Source: Xanthomonas fragariae (lineage in GTDB: Bacteria; Pseudomonadota; Gammaproteobacteria; Xanthomonadales; Xanthomonadaceae). Taken from it: DNA of 64,000 bases. A program made the translations under genes and the position numbers. Location: contig NZ_LT853882.1 in the NCBI RefSeq assembly GCF_900183975.1, positions 2,659,501-2,723,500 of the forward strand, in the 5' to 3' direction. Shown here piece by piece: positions 56,732-64,000 of the stretch (positions are counted from its first letter, which is position 1; each line of letters starts with the position of its first letter). The notes beneath the pieces are model-generated. The model was not told the origin of the DNA and did not search any database. It was given only the letters and a program-made list of their open reading frames with translations.

Positions 56732-57298
56732 TTACTTGACGCGTGCCGAGTATTCGCCAGAGCGGGTGTCGACCTTGATAATTTCGTCCTGGTTGACGAA
56801 CAGCGGCACACGCACCACCGCGCCGGTTTCCAGCGTGGCCGGCTTGCCGCCGCCGCCGGACGTATCGCCACGCACGCCCGGATCGGTCTCGGTGATCTTC
56901 AGCTCGACGAAATTCGGCGGCTGCACCCAGATTGGCGCGCCATTCCATAGCGTCACGATGCAGTCTTCTTCGCCCTTCAGCCACTTGTCCGCGCCACCCA
57001 TACCGGCCTTGTCGGTCTGCACCTGCTCGAAGGTTTCCGGGTCCATGAAGTGCCAGTACTCGCCATCGCTGTACAGGTAGCGCATGTCGGTGTCGACCAC
57101 ATCGGCCACTTCCACGTCGTCGGTCGCCTTCATGGTCATTTCGACCACCCGACCGGACTTAATGAAGCGGTACTTCATGCGGGTGAAGGCCTGGCCCTTG
57201 CCCGGCTTGACGTATTCGGTCTCGGTGATGACCGCCGGCTCGTTATTGACCAGGATCTTCATGCCGTTCTTGACGTCGTTCATGCCAACAGTGGCCAT
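56732..57298 (-). CDS. efp: Elongation factor P
   Basis: Relieves ribosome stalling at polyproline. [15 protein letters not shown] includes the Lys to which EpmA/EpmB attach (beta)-lysine; the end [21 protein letters not shown] is the characteristic EF-P signature. 188 residues from ATG 57298. Divergent from epmB, whose product prepares the Lys modification, across a 103-base gap. Confidence 0.96.
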   Translation of the reverse strand: MATVGMNDVKNGMKILVNNEPAVITETEYVKPGKGQAFTRMKYRFIKSGRVVEMTMKATDDVEVADVVDTDMRYLYSDGEYWHFMDPETFEQVQTDKAGMGGADKWLKGEEDCIVTLWNGAPIWVQPPNFVELKITETDPGVRGDTSGGGGKPATLETGAVVRVPLFVNQDEIIKVDTRSGEYSARVK

Positions 57299-57401
57299 GG
57301 TGCAGCTCCTCGATAAGACCACGACCTGCCACAGACCTGGCAGGTCGGATTAGAATGGGGGCGCCTGCCGCAACCGGCGGGCATTGGTTTTGTGACCGCA
57401 C

Positions 57402-58430
57402 ATGATAACCGCAGCCCCCCTCGCCTTACAGCCGTCCCCGCCCGCCGCCCTGCAGCAGCCACGCTGGCAGCAGCAGTGGCGCGACGCCGTGCGCGACCCG
57501 CGCGAACTGCTGGAGCTGCTCGGCCTGGACGCAGTGGCGGCCGGCATTAGCGACGACGCCGCTGCCCAGTTCCCGCTGCGGGTGCCGCGTGCGTTCGTAG
57601 CGCGCATGCGCCGCGGCGACCGCAACGACCCACTGCTGCGCCAGGTGCTGCCGCTGGACGATGAAATGCAGCCGGTGCCCGGCTTCGGCCTGGATGCGGT
57701 GGGCGATAGCGCCGCCAAAACCGCCGCCGGCGTCATCCAGAAATACCGCGGGCGCGCTCTGTTGATCGCCACCGGCAGCTGCGCGGTGCATTGTCGCTAC
57801 TGCTTCCGCCGCCATTTTCCGTATGCCGAGGAAACCGCCGCGCGCGACGGCTGGCACGAGGCGGTCGCCGCGATCGCCGCCGACCCTGGCATCGACGAAG
57901 TGCTGTTGTCCGGTGGCGACCCGTTATCGCTGGCTACGCCCAAGCTGGCCGAACTCACCGATGCGCTGGCCGCCATCCCCCACCTCAAGCGCCTGCGCAT
58001 CCATAGCCGGGTGCCGATCGTGCTGCCCGAGCGCGTCGATGCGCGGCTGATGGCCTGGTTACGCGCCCTGCCCTGGCCGGTAGCCTTCGTGGTCCACGCC
58101 AACCACGCCAACGAATTCGATGCCGAGGTGGACGCCGCCATGCACGCCCTGCGCGAGACCGGCGCGCAGTTGCTCAATCAGGCCGTGCTGTTGCGCGGCG
58201 TCAACGACAACGTAGATGCGCTGGCAGCACTGAGCGAACGCAGCTTCGCTGCCGGGGTGCTGCCCTACTACCTGCATCAACTAGACCGAGTCGCTGGGGT
58301 GGCGCATTTCGAAGTGGGCGATGCGCATGCGCGTGCCTTGCACACCGAACTGGCCACACGCTTGTCCGGTTATTTGGTGCCGCGCCTGGTACGCGAAATC
58401 CCTGGCGACACGGGCAAGCGGCCGCTGTAA
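57402..58430 (+). CDS. epmB: EF-P (R)-beta-lysylation protein EpmB (lysine 2,3-aminomutase-type)
   Basis: Radical-SAM, PLP-dependent enzyme turning alpha-lysine into (R)-beta-lysine for EF-P modification. The Fe-S motif CAVHCRYCFRRHFPY (C-x3-C-x2-C) at about residue 128 and VLLSGGDPLSLA are diagnostic; PLP Lys region at the C-terminus. 342 residues, shorter than clostridial KamA and lacking its zinc-binding tail, as in EpmB. Divergent from efp, its target. Confidence 0.93.
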   Translation: MITAAPLALQPSPPAALQQPRWQQQWRDAVRDPRELLELLGLDAVAAGISDDAAAQFPLRVPRAFVARMRRGDRNDPLLRQVLPLDDEMQPVPGFGLDAVGDSAAKTAAGVIQKYRGRALLIATGSCAVHCRYCFRRHFPYAEETAARDGWHEAVAAIAADPGIDEVLLSGGDPLSLATPKLAELTDALAAIPHLKRLRIHSRVPIVLPERVDARLMAWLRALPWPVAFVVHANHANEFDAEVDAAMHALRETGAQLLNQAVLLRGVNDNVDALAALSERSFAAGVLPYYLHQLDRVAGVAHFEVGDAHARALHTELATRLSGYLVPRLVREIPGDTGKRPL

Positions 58431-58630
58431 CGCCGCCTGTCACACGCGCTGTCAGCACGCGCCCGCATGCCGCGCCACCAATCTGCACACGCTTTCGATA
58501 TAGGCAAGCGCGCATGCCGTCCTGCTAGCGCGCTTGGGTGCAATCTCGCGTTAGTCGTGGCCTCTGTACGACGCCCAAGAACGCTTTAGAGCAGCCGACA
58601 GCCTGGCCGAATTCTTGGATGTGACAGACG

Positions 58631-59398
58631 TCAGTTTCCGCTTCGCTTGGCGAGCATGGCCATGCGCTGCGCATCGGACAGGATGCCGCGGATCAGACGC
58701 ACCTCCTGCTCGGTCATTTCGGCACGTAGCAGCAGCCGGCGCAATTTGCGCATCGCCGACTCCGGCGCACGGCCCTTGTGGAAATCGATATCGTCCAGGG
58801 TCTCGCCCAACTGGCCGAACATGCCTTCCAGTTGCGCATGACTGGCCGGGCCATCGCGCAGGCCAGCGCTGGGCGCTGCGGGCGCAGACTCGGCCTCGCC
58901 TGCAGCCAATTGCGCCAGCCGCACTTCGTAGGCCAACACCTGCACCGCCGCCGCCAGATTGAGCGAACTGAACTGTGGGTCAGAAGGGATATGCACTGCC
59001 GCATGGCACAGCTGCAGCTCGTCATTGGTCAGTCCAGTGCGCTCGCGACCGAATACGAATGCCACTTCGGCCGGCTCGCCCGCTTTCGCCAAGGCGCGCT
59101 GCGCACCTTCGTCCGGCAGCAACTCTTCCAATGCCACCCGGCGCGCGCGCGCAGTGCAACCGATCACCAACGTGCAATCGGCCACCGCCTCGGCCAAGGT
59201 GGCGAAGATCGGCGCATCGCCAAGTACGTCTTCGGCACCAGCGGAGCGTCGGAAGGCGTCTTCGTCAAGTGCGCGCTCGGGCGCGACCAACACCAATCGC
59301 GAAACACCCATCGTTTTCATCGCGCGCGCGGCAGCGCCGATGTTGCCTGGATGCTGGGTACCGACAAGAACAAAACGGATGCGCTGACTAACGGACAT
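58631..59398 (-). CDS. trmJ: tRNA (cytidine/uridine-2'-O-)-methyltransferase TrmJ
   Basis: SPOUT methyltransferase for position 32 of tRNAs. FVLVGTQHPGNIGAAARAMK at the N-terminus, EVAFVFGRERTGLTN and the knot loop FSSLNLAAAVQVLAYEVR are diagnostic. 255 residues with a helical C-terminal extension of the TrmJ type. Divergent from suhB, across 117 bases. Confidence 0.92.
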   Translation of the reverse strand: MSVSQRIRFVLVGTQHPGNIGAAARAMKTMGVSRLVLVAPERALDEDAFRRSAGAEDVLGDAPIFATLAEAVADCTLVIGCTARARRVALEELLPDEGAQRALAKAGEPAEVAFVFGRERTGLTNDELQLCHAAVHIPSDPQFSSLNLAAAVQVLAYEVRLAQLAAGEAESAPAAPSAGLRDGPASHAQLEGMFGQLGETLDDIDFHKGRAPESAMRKLRRLLLRAEMTEQEVRLIRGILSDAQRMAMLAKRSGN

Positions 59399-59515
59399 GA
59401 ATGAAGAGTGGGAAGCTGTTCGGTCGTAGATGGTAAACTGCGCGACCGGCTTTCGCGCCGTGCCGCTCTTTCACCTTCGCCATTGTCCAACTCTGCCTTC
59501 ACGGGAGCTTTAACC

Positions 59516-60349
59516 ATGCAGAAACCCGCCGTCACCGTCATGGTCAAAGCAGCCCGCCTCGCCGGCAATGTGCTGTTACGCGGTATCAACAAGCTCGACG
59601 CACTTAATGTGGTGGAGAAAGGCCGCATGGACTACGCCAGCGATGTCGATGCCGATGCCGAGAAGGTCATCATCAAGGAACTCAAGCGCGGTTACCCCGA
59701 GTACGCAGTGTTCGGCGAAGAAGGCGGCGTGCAGGGCGGCAAGAGTGGTCGCTACACCTGGGTTATCGATCCGTTGGACGGCACCAGCAATTATCTGCGC
59801 GGCTTCCCGCACTACTGCGTGTCGATCGCGCTGGTGGAAAACGGGGAGCCCACCGACGCGGTGATCTTCGACCCGCTGCGCAACGAGCTGTTCACTGCTA
59901 GTCGCGGCGGCGGCGCAGTGCTCAACGACCGCCGCATCCGCATCGCCGAGCGCAAAGATCTGGAAGGCGCAATGGTCCACACCGGCTTCCCGCCGCACGA
60001 GCGCGCACGTGCCAGCGCGCAGCTGAAGTGTGTCGATGCGTTGCTGGTGCAGGCCGAAGACGTGCGTCGCACCGGTTCAGCTGCGCTGGACCTGGCCTAT
60101 GTGGCCTGTGGCCGCGCCGATGCCTATTTCGAAGCCGGCGTCAAAGCCTGGGATATCGCTGCCGGTGTGTTGCTGGTGCGCGAGGCCGGTGGCCGCGTCT
60201 GCAACTACAAGGGCGCCACCCCGCCGCGCATGGACAATATGGGGCCGGAAACGCAGCAGATCGTGGCCGGCAACATCAAGATCACCGACGCGCTGCAAAA
60301 GGTCATCGTCAACACCGGCTACGCCCGCGAGTTCGACGCCAAGTTCTGA
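59516..60349 (+). CDS. suhB: Inositol-1-monophosphatase family protein
   Basis: Mg-dependent phosphatase, in E. coli also an rRNA antitermination factor. Metal motif [19 protein letters not shown] and the C-terminal [17 protein letters not shown] are the two family signatures; Glu in FGEEGG. ATG 59516 with GGGAGC upstream; 277 residues. The frame is open upstream to 59408 but without family similarity. Confidence 0.93.
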   Translation: MQKPAVTVMVKAARLAGNVLLRGINKLDALNVVEKGRMDYASDVDADAEKVIIKELKRGYPEYAVFGEEGGVQGGKSGRYTWVIDPLDGTSNYLRGFPHYCVSIALVENGEPTDAVIFDPLRNELFTASRGGGAVLNDRRIRIAERKDLEGAMVHTGFPPHERARASAQLKCVDALLVQAEDVRRTGSAALDLAYVACGRADAYFEAGVKAWDIAAGVLLVREAGGRVCNYKGATPPRMDNMGPETQQIVAGNIKITDALQKVIVNTGYAREFDAKF

Positions 60350-60576
60350 TCGCGCCCTGGGTGAGCATAGCCACTGTCTCCCTCTCAGTAAGAAAGCGCT
60401 CTTTGCGGGTCAAACGCAGCGCTCGATTTGAGCACGCCGTTGGTCAGGTGCAAAGGCGATCAGCGCGCTGGCATCGGCAACGCGTTCCACCTGGCTTCAT
60501 TCGGCAAGCAGCACCGCAGCGCTGGTATTGCCTCGCGACCAAGGTCGCTCCTGCACAGCAGACCACATAAATAAAG
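60350..60576. other. Non-coding gap after suhB
   Basis: No gene recognised; the region ends in the terminator at 60,577. Confidence 0.3.
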
Positions 60577-60603
60577 AAGGCCGGGATCGCTCCCGGCCTT
60601 TTT
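60577..60603. terminator. Bidirectional terminator between suhB and sodA
   Basis: AAGGCCGGGA, loop TCGC, TCCCGGCCTTTTT: ten paired bases and T-rich flanks on both strands between convergent genes. Confidence 0.88.
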
Positions 60604-60626
60604 GCGTTACAGCGTCACTACAAAAC

Positions 60627-61238
60627 TCAGGCGATTGCAGCGTGATAGCGGCGCTCGACTTCGTCCCAGTTGACAACGTTGTAGAACGCGCCGATGTACT
60701 CCGGGCGACGGTTCTGATAATTCAGGTAGTAGGCATGTTCCCACACGTCCAGGCCCAGGATTGGGGTGTTGCCTTCGAACAGCGGGCTGTCTTGATTGGC
60801 GGTGCTTTCCACCACCAGCTTCTTGTGCGGGGTCACGCTCAACCAGGCCCAGCCCGAGCCGAAACGCGTGAGTGCAGCCTTGGTAAAGGCCTCCTTGAAC
60901 TTCTCGAAACCACCGATGTCGTTGTCGATCGCCTTGGCGACTTCACCCTTGGGCTCGCCACCGCCGGTGGGTGCAAGCACGGTCCAGAACAGCGAGTGAT
61001 TGGCGTGACCGCCGCCGTTATTGCGCACCGGACCCTGCAGGTTTTCCGGCAGGCTCTTCAGCTTGGACACCAGTTCTTCGATCGGTAGGTCGGCGTACTC
61101 CGTTCCCTCCAGCGCCGCGTTGACGTTGGTGATGTAAGTCTGGTGATGCTTGGTGTGATGGATTTCCATCGTCTGCGCATCGATGTTCGGTTCCAGCGCG
61201 TCATAGGCGTAGGGCAACTGCGGAAGGGTGTAGGCCAT
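60627..61238 (-). CDS. sodA: Superoxide dismutase (Mn type)
   Basis: Dismutates superoxide. Metal ligands: His in [12 protein letters not shown], His in [11 protein letters not shown], Asp and His in [14 protein letters not shown]. The STANQDSPL segment (Gln in place of the Fe-SOD position) favours manganese. 203 residues from ATG 61238. With mntH/mntR in the same window it underlines Mn-dependent oxidative defence. Confidence 0.94.
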   Translation of the reverse strand: MAYTLPQLPYAYDALEPNIDAQTMEIHHTKHHQTYITNVNAALEGTEYADLPIEELVSKLKSLPENLQGPVRNNGGGHANHSLFWTVLAPTGGGEPKGEVAKAIDNDIGGFEKFKEAFTKAALTRFGSGWAWLSVTPHKKLVVESTANQDSPLFEGNTPILGLDVWEHAYYLNYQNRRPEYIGAFYNVVNWDEVERRYHAAIA

Positions 61239-61493
61239 GCGTGTCTCCTGGACTTGCCGCCCGGCAAAGACCGGGCGTTGCGGGGTAGATGGTAAGGACT
61301 GCGGCGGCGCTTACCAAGGGTATTGGCGGGGAAATTTCATTCCATCGCATGCCGTGCCGTGTTCGCTGCACACCTTGCGCCATGCCCCGGTTACTTGGGC
61401 GTGAACCGTGACTGCGCCCTGCCGCGTTCAAAGTCCACACAGTCGCGCATCGGCATACTTGCCGTACGGCACACATTCTTTCGGATCGTCTTC

Positions 61494-61934
61494 ATGCGCA
61501 AGCCCGCTCTGCTGATCATTGCGATCGTGCTGCTCGTCGCCGGCTTAGGGGGTATGCGCGCGATGCAAACGCCTAAGCCACAGTTCGCGCCACAACTCAA
61601 CGCGCCGATCGTTGCGATAACGCCGGCACGTCAGGTTCCGCGTTTGCCGGCGTTTTTGCCCATCGAAGCGATGGCCACGATCGTGTTGATCCAGCGCGGC
61701 GGTCCGTTCCCGCATCCGCAGGACGGCAGCGTATTCGGCAATCGCGAGCATCGCCTACCCGAGCACCCGCGTGGCTATTACCGCGAATACACCGTCGATA
61801 CCCCTGGCAGCCTCGATCGCGGCGCACGCCGTATCGTCACCGGCGGCGCCCCACCCGACGCCTGGTACTACAGCGACGATCACTACGCGAGCTTTAAATC
61901 CTTCGAAGGCCCGACCCCGGATCAAGCGCCATGA
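61494..61934 (+). CDS. Secreted/membrane-anchored guanyl-preferring ribonuclease, barnase-like
   Basis: A 146-residue protein with an N-terminal signal or anchor (ALLIIAIVLLVAGLGGMRAM) and a microbial RNase (barnase/N1-T1) domain: FGNREHRLPEHPRGYYREYTV, with the general-base Glu in YREYTV, RGARRIVTGG with the phosphate-binding Arg, and SDDHYASF with the catalytic His near the end. ATG 61494; earlier frame to 61323 is not family-like. It overlaps the barstar gene by four bases, so toxin and inhibitor are made together. Confidence 0.88.
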   Translation: MRKPALLIIAIVLLVAGLGGMRAMQTPKPQFAPQLNAPIVAITPARQVPRLPAFLPIEAMATIVLIQRGGPFPHPQDGSVFGNREHRLPEHPRGYYREYTVDTPGSLDRGARRIVTGGAPPDAWYYSDDHYASFKSFEGPTPDQAP

Positions 61935-62356
61935 GCATGGGCGACTTCGCGTTGGATCTGTCCGATCCGCAGCAATCCGGGCTGTATCAGGCCGACACTG
62001 ATGATCTGAACATCATGGCGGCGCTGGCCCGCGATGCCGGCTTGCGCATCTTGCGTGTGGATCTTGCCACCTGCAGTGACAAGCGCATGTTGCTGATGCG
62101 TCTGGCGACGCAACTGGATTTTCCCGCCAGCTTCGGTCGCAACTGGGATGCACTGAGCGATGCCCTGCGCGACCTGGCGTGGCTGCCATCACAGCACGGC
62201 TATGCGCTATTGATCGACGGTGCCCAGGCGTTGGCAAGCACTGCGCCAAAGGACTGCAACACCTTGCTGGATATTCTCGATGAAGTAGCCAATGCCTGGG
62301 CGGCGCGCGGACTGATCTTCGCTGCGTTCGTGGCGCCGGCCAGCGCCTGCAATTGA
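61931..62356 (+). CDS. Barstar-family ribonuclease inhibitor
   Basis: Cytoplasmic inhibitor of barnase-type RNases; 141 residues. The barstar fold is indicated by LRVDLATCSDKRMLLMRLATQLDFPASFGRNWDALSDALRDL and ALLIDGAQAL; the acidic stretch with Asp/Glu residues corresponds to the barnase-binding helix and loop. Start at ATG 61931, within the end of the RNase gene (ATGA); ATG 61937 is an alternative. Provides immunity to the neighbouring nuclease. Confidence 0.85.
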   Translation: MSMGDFALDLSDPQQSGLYQADTDDLNIMAALARDAGLRILRVDLATCSDKRMLLMRLATQLDFPASFGRNWDALSDALRDLAWLPSQHGYALLIDGAQALASTAPKDCNTLLDILDEVANAWAARGLIFAAFVAPASACN

Positions 62357-62555
62357 TGGCGGCTACTGAAGGAAATCGTGGGATCAAGCGGTAGGTGCCG
62401 CGCTGCGGACCGTCGGCGCCTACCAGCGCGTATCGCCGCTGCTTCCCATCAGACGCACATCTCTCAGCGGCAGCCGCATCGCAATCGCGTTGCGATGCGT
62501 GTGGGCTATCTCACATACCGACGCACCGGCACGCAATCGCGCGCCGGCCAATCCA

Positions 62556-64000
62556 TCAACTATCCAATGCGCTCCAGCGCGCATATGCCGCATCCAGCTG
62601 CTTTTGCGCATCGCCCAACGCTGCAGCGTGGACGGCCATCGCCGTACTGTCGCGCTGATAAAACGCCGGATCGTTCATGGCCTCGGTCAACGCGGCGACC
62701 TGCTGCTCCAGGGTTTCGATCAATGCCGGCAACTGCTCCAGCTCGCGCGCGTCCTTGTAGCTGAGTTTGCGCTTCGGCGCGGTCTCCACAGATGCTGCGT
62801 CCGTAGCAGGTGGGGGCGCAACTGCAGTGGCCGACGCCTTGGCGACCGCCATCGCATTGCTCGCCGGCGTACGCCGCTGACGTAGCGAATCGCTATAACC
62901 GCCAATGTAGTCGCCGACCAGGCCCTCGCCTTCCATCACCAGCGTGGAGGTCACCACGTTGTCGAGAAAGTCACGGTCATGGCTGACCAACAACAACGTG
63001 CCGGTGTATTCGCCAAGCAATTCTTCCAGCAGCTCCAGCGTCTCAACGTCCAGATCGTTGGTTGGTTCGTCCATCACCAGCAGGTTGGAAGGCTGCGCAA
63101 ACAAACGCGCCAACAGCAGGCGATTGCGCTCGCCGCCGGACAGACGCGTGATCGGCGCGCGTGCGCGCTCCGGGGTGAACAGAAAGTCCTGCAGATACGC
63201 GTGCACATGCTTGCGCTTGCCGTTGATCTCGATGAAATCGCGGCCTTCGGCCACGTTCTCGATCGCACTCCAATCCTCGCGTAACGTGGAACGGTACTGG
63301 TCGAAGTAGGCGATCTGCAGATTGGTGCCGATGCGGATCTCGCCCTGCTGCGCCTGCAGATCGCCCAGCAACAGCTTGAGCAAGGTGGTCTTGCCGCTGC
63401 CGTTTGGGCCAATCAAGCCAATGCGATCGCCGCGCTGGATGATGGTCGAGAAATCCTTGACCATCGTGCGCGCTCCGAACGCGAAGCCGACTTCTTTGGC
63501 CTCGATCACCTTCTTGCCGGACGACTCGCCCTGCGAGACTTCCATGTGCACGTTGCCGGTCAGATCGCGGCGCTGCACACGTTCGTTGCGCATCGATTCC
63601 AGACGCCGCACACGCCCCTCGTCGCGGGTACGCCGCGCCTTGATGCCTTGGCGGATCCAGATTTCTTCCTGCGCCAGCAGCTTGTCCAAGCGCGCATTTT
63701 CCTGTGCCTGCGCATTGAGCCGTTCTTCGCGGCGACGCTCGTAATTGGACCAGTCGCCCGGCCAGCTGGTGACCTGACCGCGATCGATTTCGACGATGCG
63801 GGTGGCCAGCGCGCGCAGGAAGCGCCGGTCATGGGTGACGAACAACACGCTGCCGTTCCAGCTCTTCAGGAACGATTCCAACCAATCAATCGCTTCGATA
63901 TCCAGATGGTTGGTCGGCTCGTCCAGCAGCAGCACATCCGGCGAGGACACCAGCGAGCGCGCCAGCAGCACGCGACGCTTCATGCCGCCGGATAGCCGCG
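62556..64000 (-). CDS. uup: ABC-F family ATPase Uup (partial, 5' end outside window)
   Basis: Duplicated ATP-binding cassette protein without membrane spans, acting on ribosomes/translation. The window contains the end of the first ABC domain (LSGG signature at the edge, LLLDEPTNHLD Walker B), the linker with RVQRRDLTGNVHMEV, the second domain (LIGPNGSGKTTLLKLLLG Walker A, LSGGERNRLLLAR, VMDEPTNDLD) and a C-terminal coiled coil of the Uup type (LIETLEQQVAALTEAM). The frame is open to the window edge; the first Walker A and start lie beyond. Confidence 0.93.
   Translation of the reverse strand, partial: RLSGGMKRRVLLARSLVSSPDVLLLDEPTNHLDIEAIDWLESFLKSWNGSVLFVTHDRRFLRALATRIVEIDRGQVTSWPGDWSNYERRREERLNAQAQENARLDKLLAQEEIWIRQGIKARRTRDEGRVRRLESMRNERVQRRDLTGNVHMEVSQGESSGKKVIEAKEVGFAFGARTMVKDFSTIIQRGDRIGLIGPNGSGKTTLLKLLLGDLQAQQGEIRIGTNLQIAYFDQYRSTLREDWSAIENVAEGRDFIEINGKRKHVHAYLQDFLFTPERARAPITRLSGGERNRLLLARLFAQPSNLLVMDEPTNDLDVETLELLEELLGEYTGTLLLVSHDRDFLDNVVTSTLVMEGEGLVGDYIGGYSDSLRQRRTPASNAMAVAKASATAVAPPPATDAASVETAPKRKLSYKDARELEQLPALIETLEQQVAALTEAMNDPAFYQRDSTAMAVHAAALGDAQKQLDAAYARWSALDS

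Overview
The window is chromosomal DNA of a Xanthomonas (most like the X. campestris lineage). It is GC-rich and carries genus markers: a fused N-acetylglutamate synthase/kinase argB, the acetylated arginine route (N-acetylornithine carbamoyltransferase plus N-acetylcitrulline deacetylase), class III PHA synthase genes, pectin-degrading exoenzymes, two plant-inducible promoter (PIP) boxes and many IS elements. I see no rRNA, tRNA or CRISPR array.

Left backbone (1-12,773): phaC (cut by the window edge) and phaE; a phosphatidylserine synthase-like enzyme; a Nudix hydrolase; a DUF1249 protein; the divergent pair ppsR/ppsA (PEP synthase and its regulatory kinase); an MscS channel; orn, tadA and mntR leftward; mntH divergent with a perfect MntR-type palindrome between them; and an alpha/beta hydrolase.

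Mobile island (about 12,775-25,650): inserted between that hydrolase and proA, with an IS1478-like IS5-family element in opposite orientation near each end. Inside are a decayed remnant of a mobilizable replicon (an accessory membrane protein, two unknown proteins, a frameshifted MobA/MobL relaxase and a three-hairpin oriT-like segment), two IS3-family elements with lesions in their transposase frames, IS scraps, a truncated secreted-effector candidate behind a PIP box, and the 5' end of a DUF4011-type helicase gene cut by an IS.

Arginine/proline cluster (25,770-37,104, all leftward): argF'-argG-argE'-argB(NAGS/K)-GNAT-argC-argH-cupin-yciI-proB-proA. Upstream of argF' I find a 33-codon leader ORF with an Arg-Ala-Arg-Arg cluster, a strong terminator and a competing antiterminator pairing. 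This looks like ribosome-mediated arginine attenuation and is the most interesting regulatory find.

Middle backbone (37,155-46,891): an exported protein, cysS, a long palindrome, sufE, an MFS transporter, a DksA homologue lacking three of four zinc cysteines, yidD, a dihydroorotase, an M23 peptidase, an intact IS5-group element and an FMN-binding stress protein.

Pectin/virulence locus (about 47,095-52,196): a pectinesterase remnant, a secreted trypsin-fold protein whose catalytic His is Arg, an AT-richer PL1 pectate lyase, and a GH28 polygalacturonase with a well-formed PIP box.

Right backbone (52,561-64,000): a squalene/phytoene synthase-like protein, gph, ubiG, an MTA/SAH deaminase-like amidohydrolase, an exported protein, efp with divergent epmB, trmJ, suhB, sodA, a barnase/barstar-type RNase and inhibitor pair, and uup (cut by the window edge).
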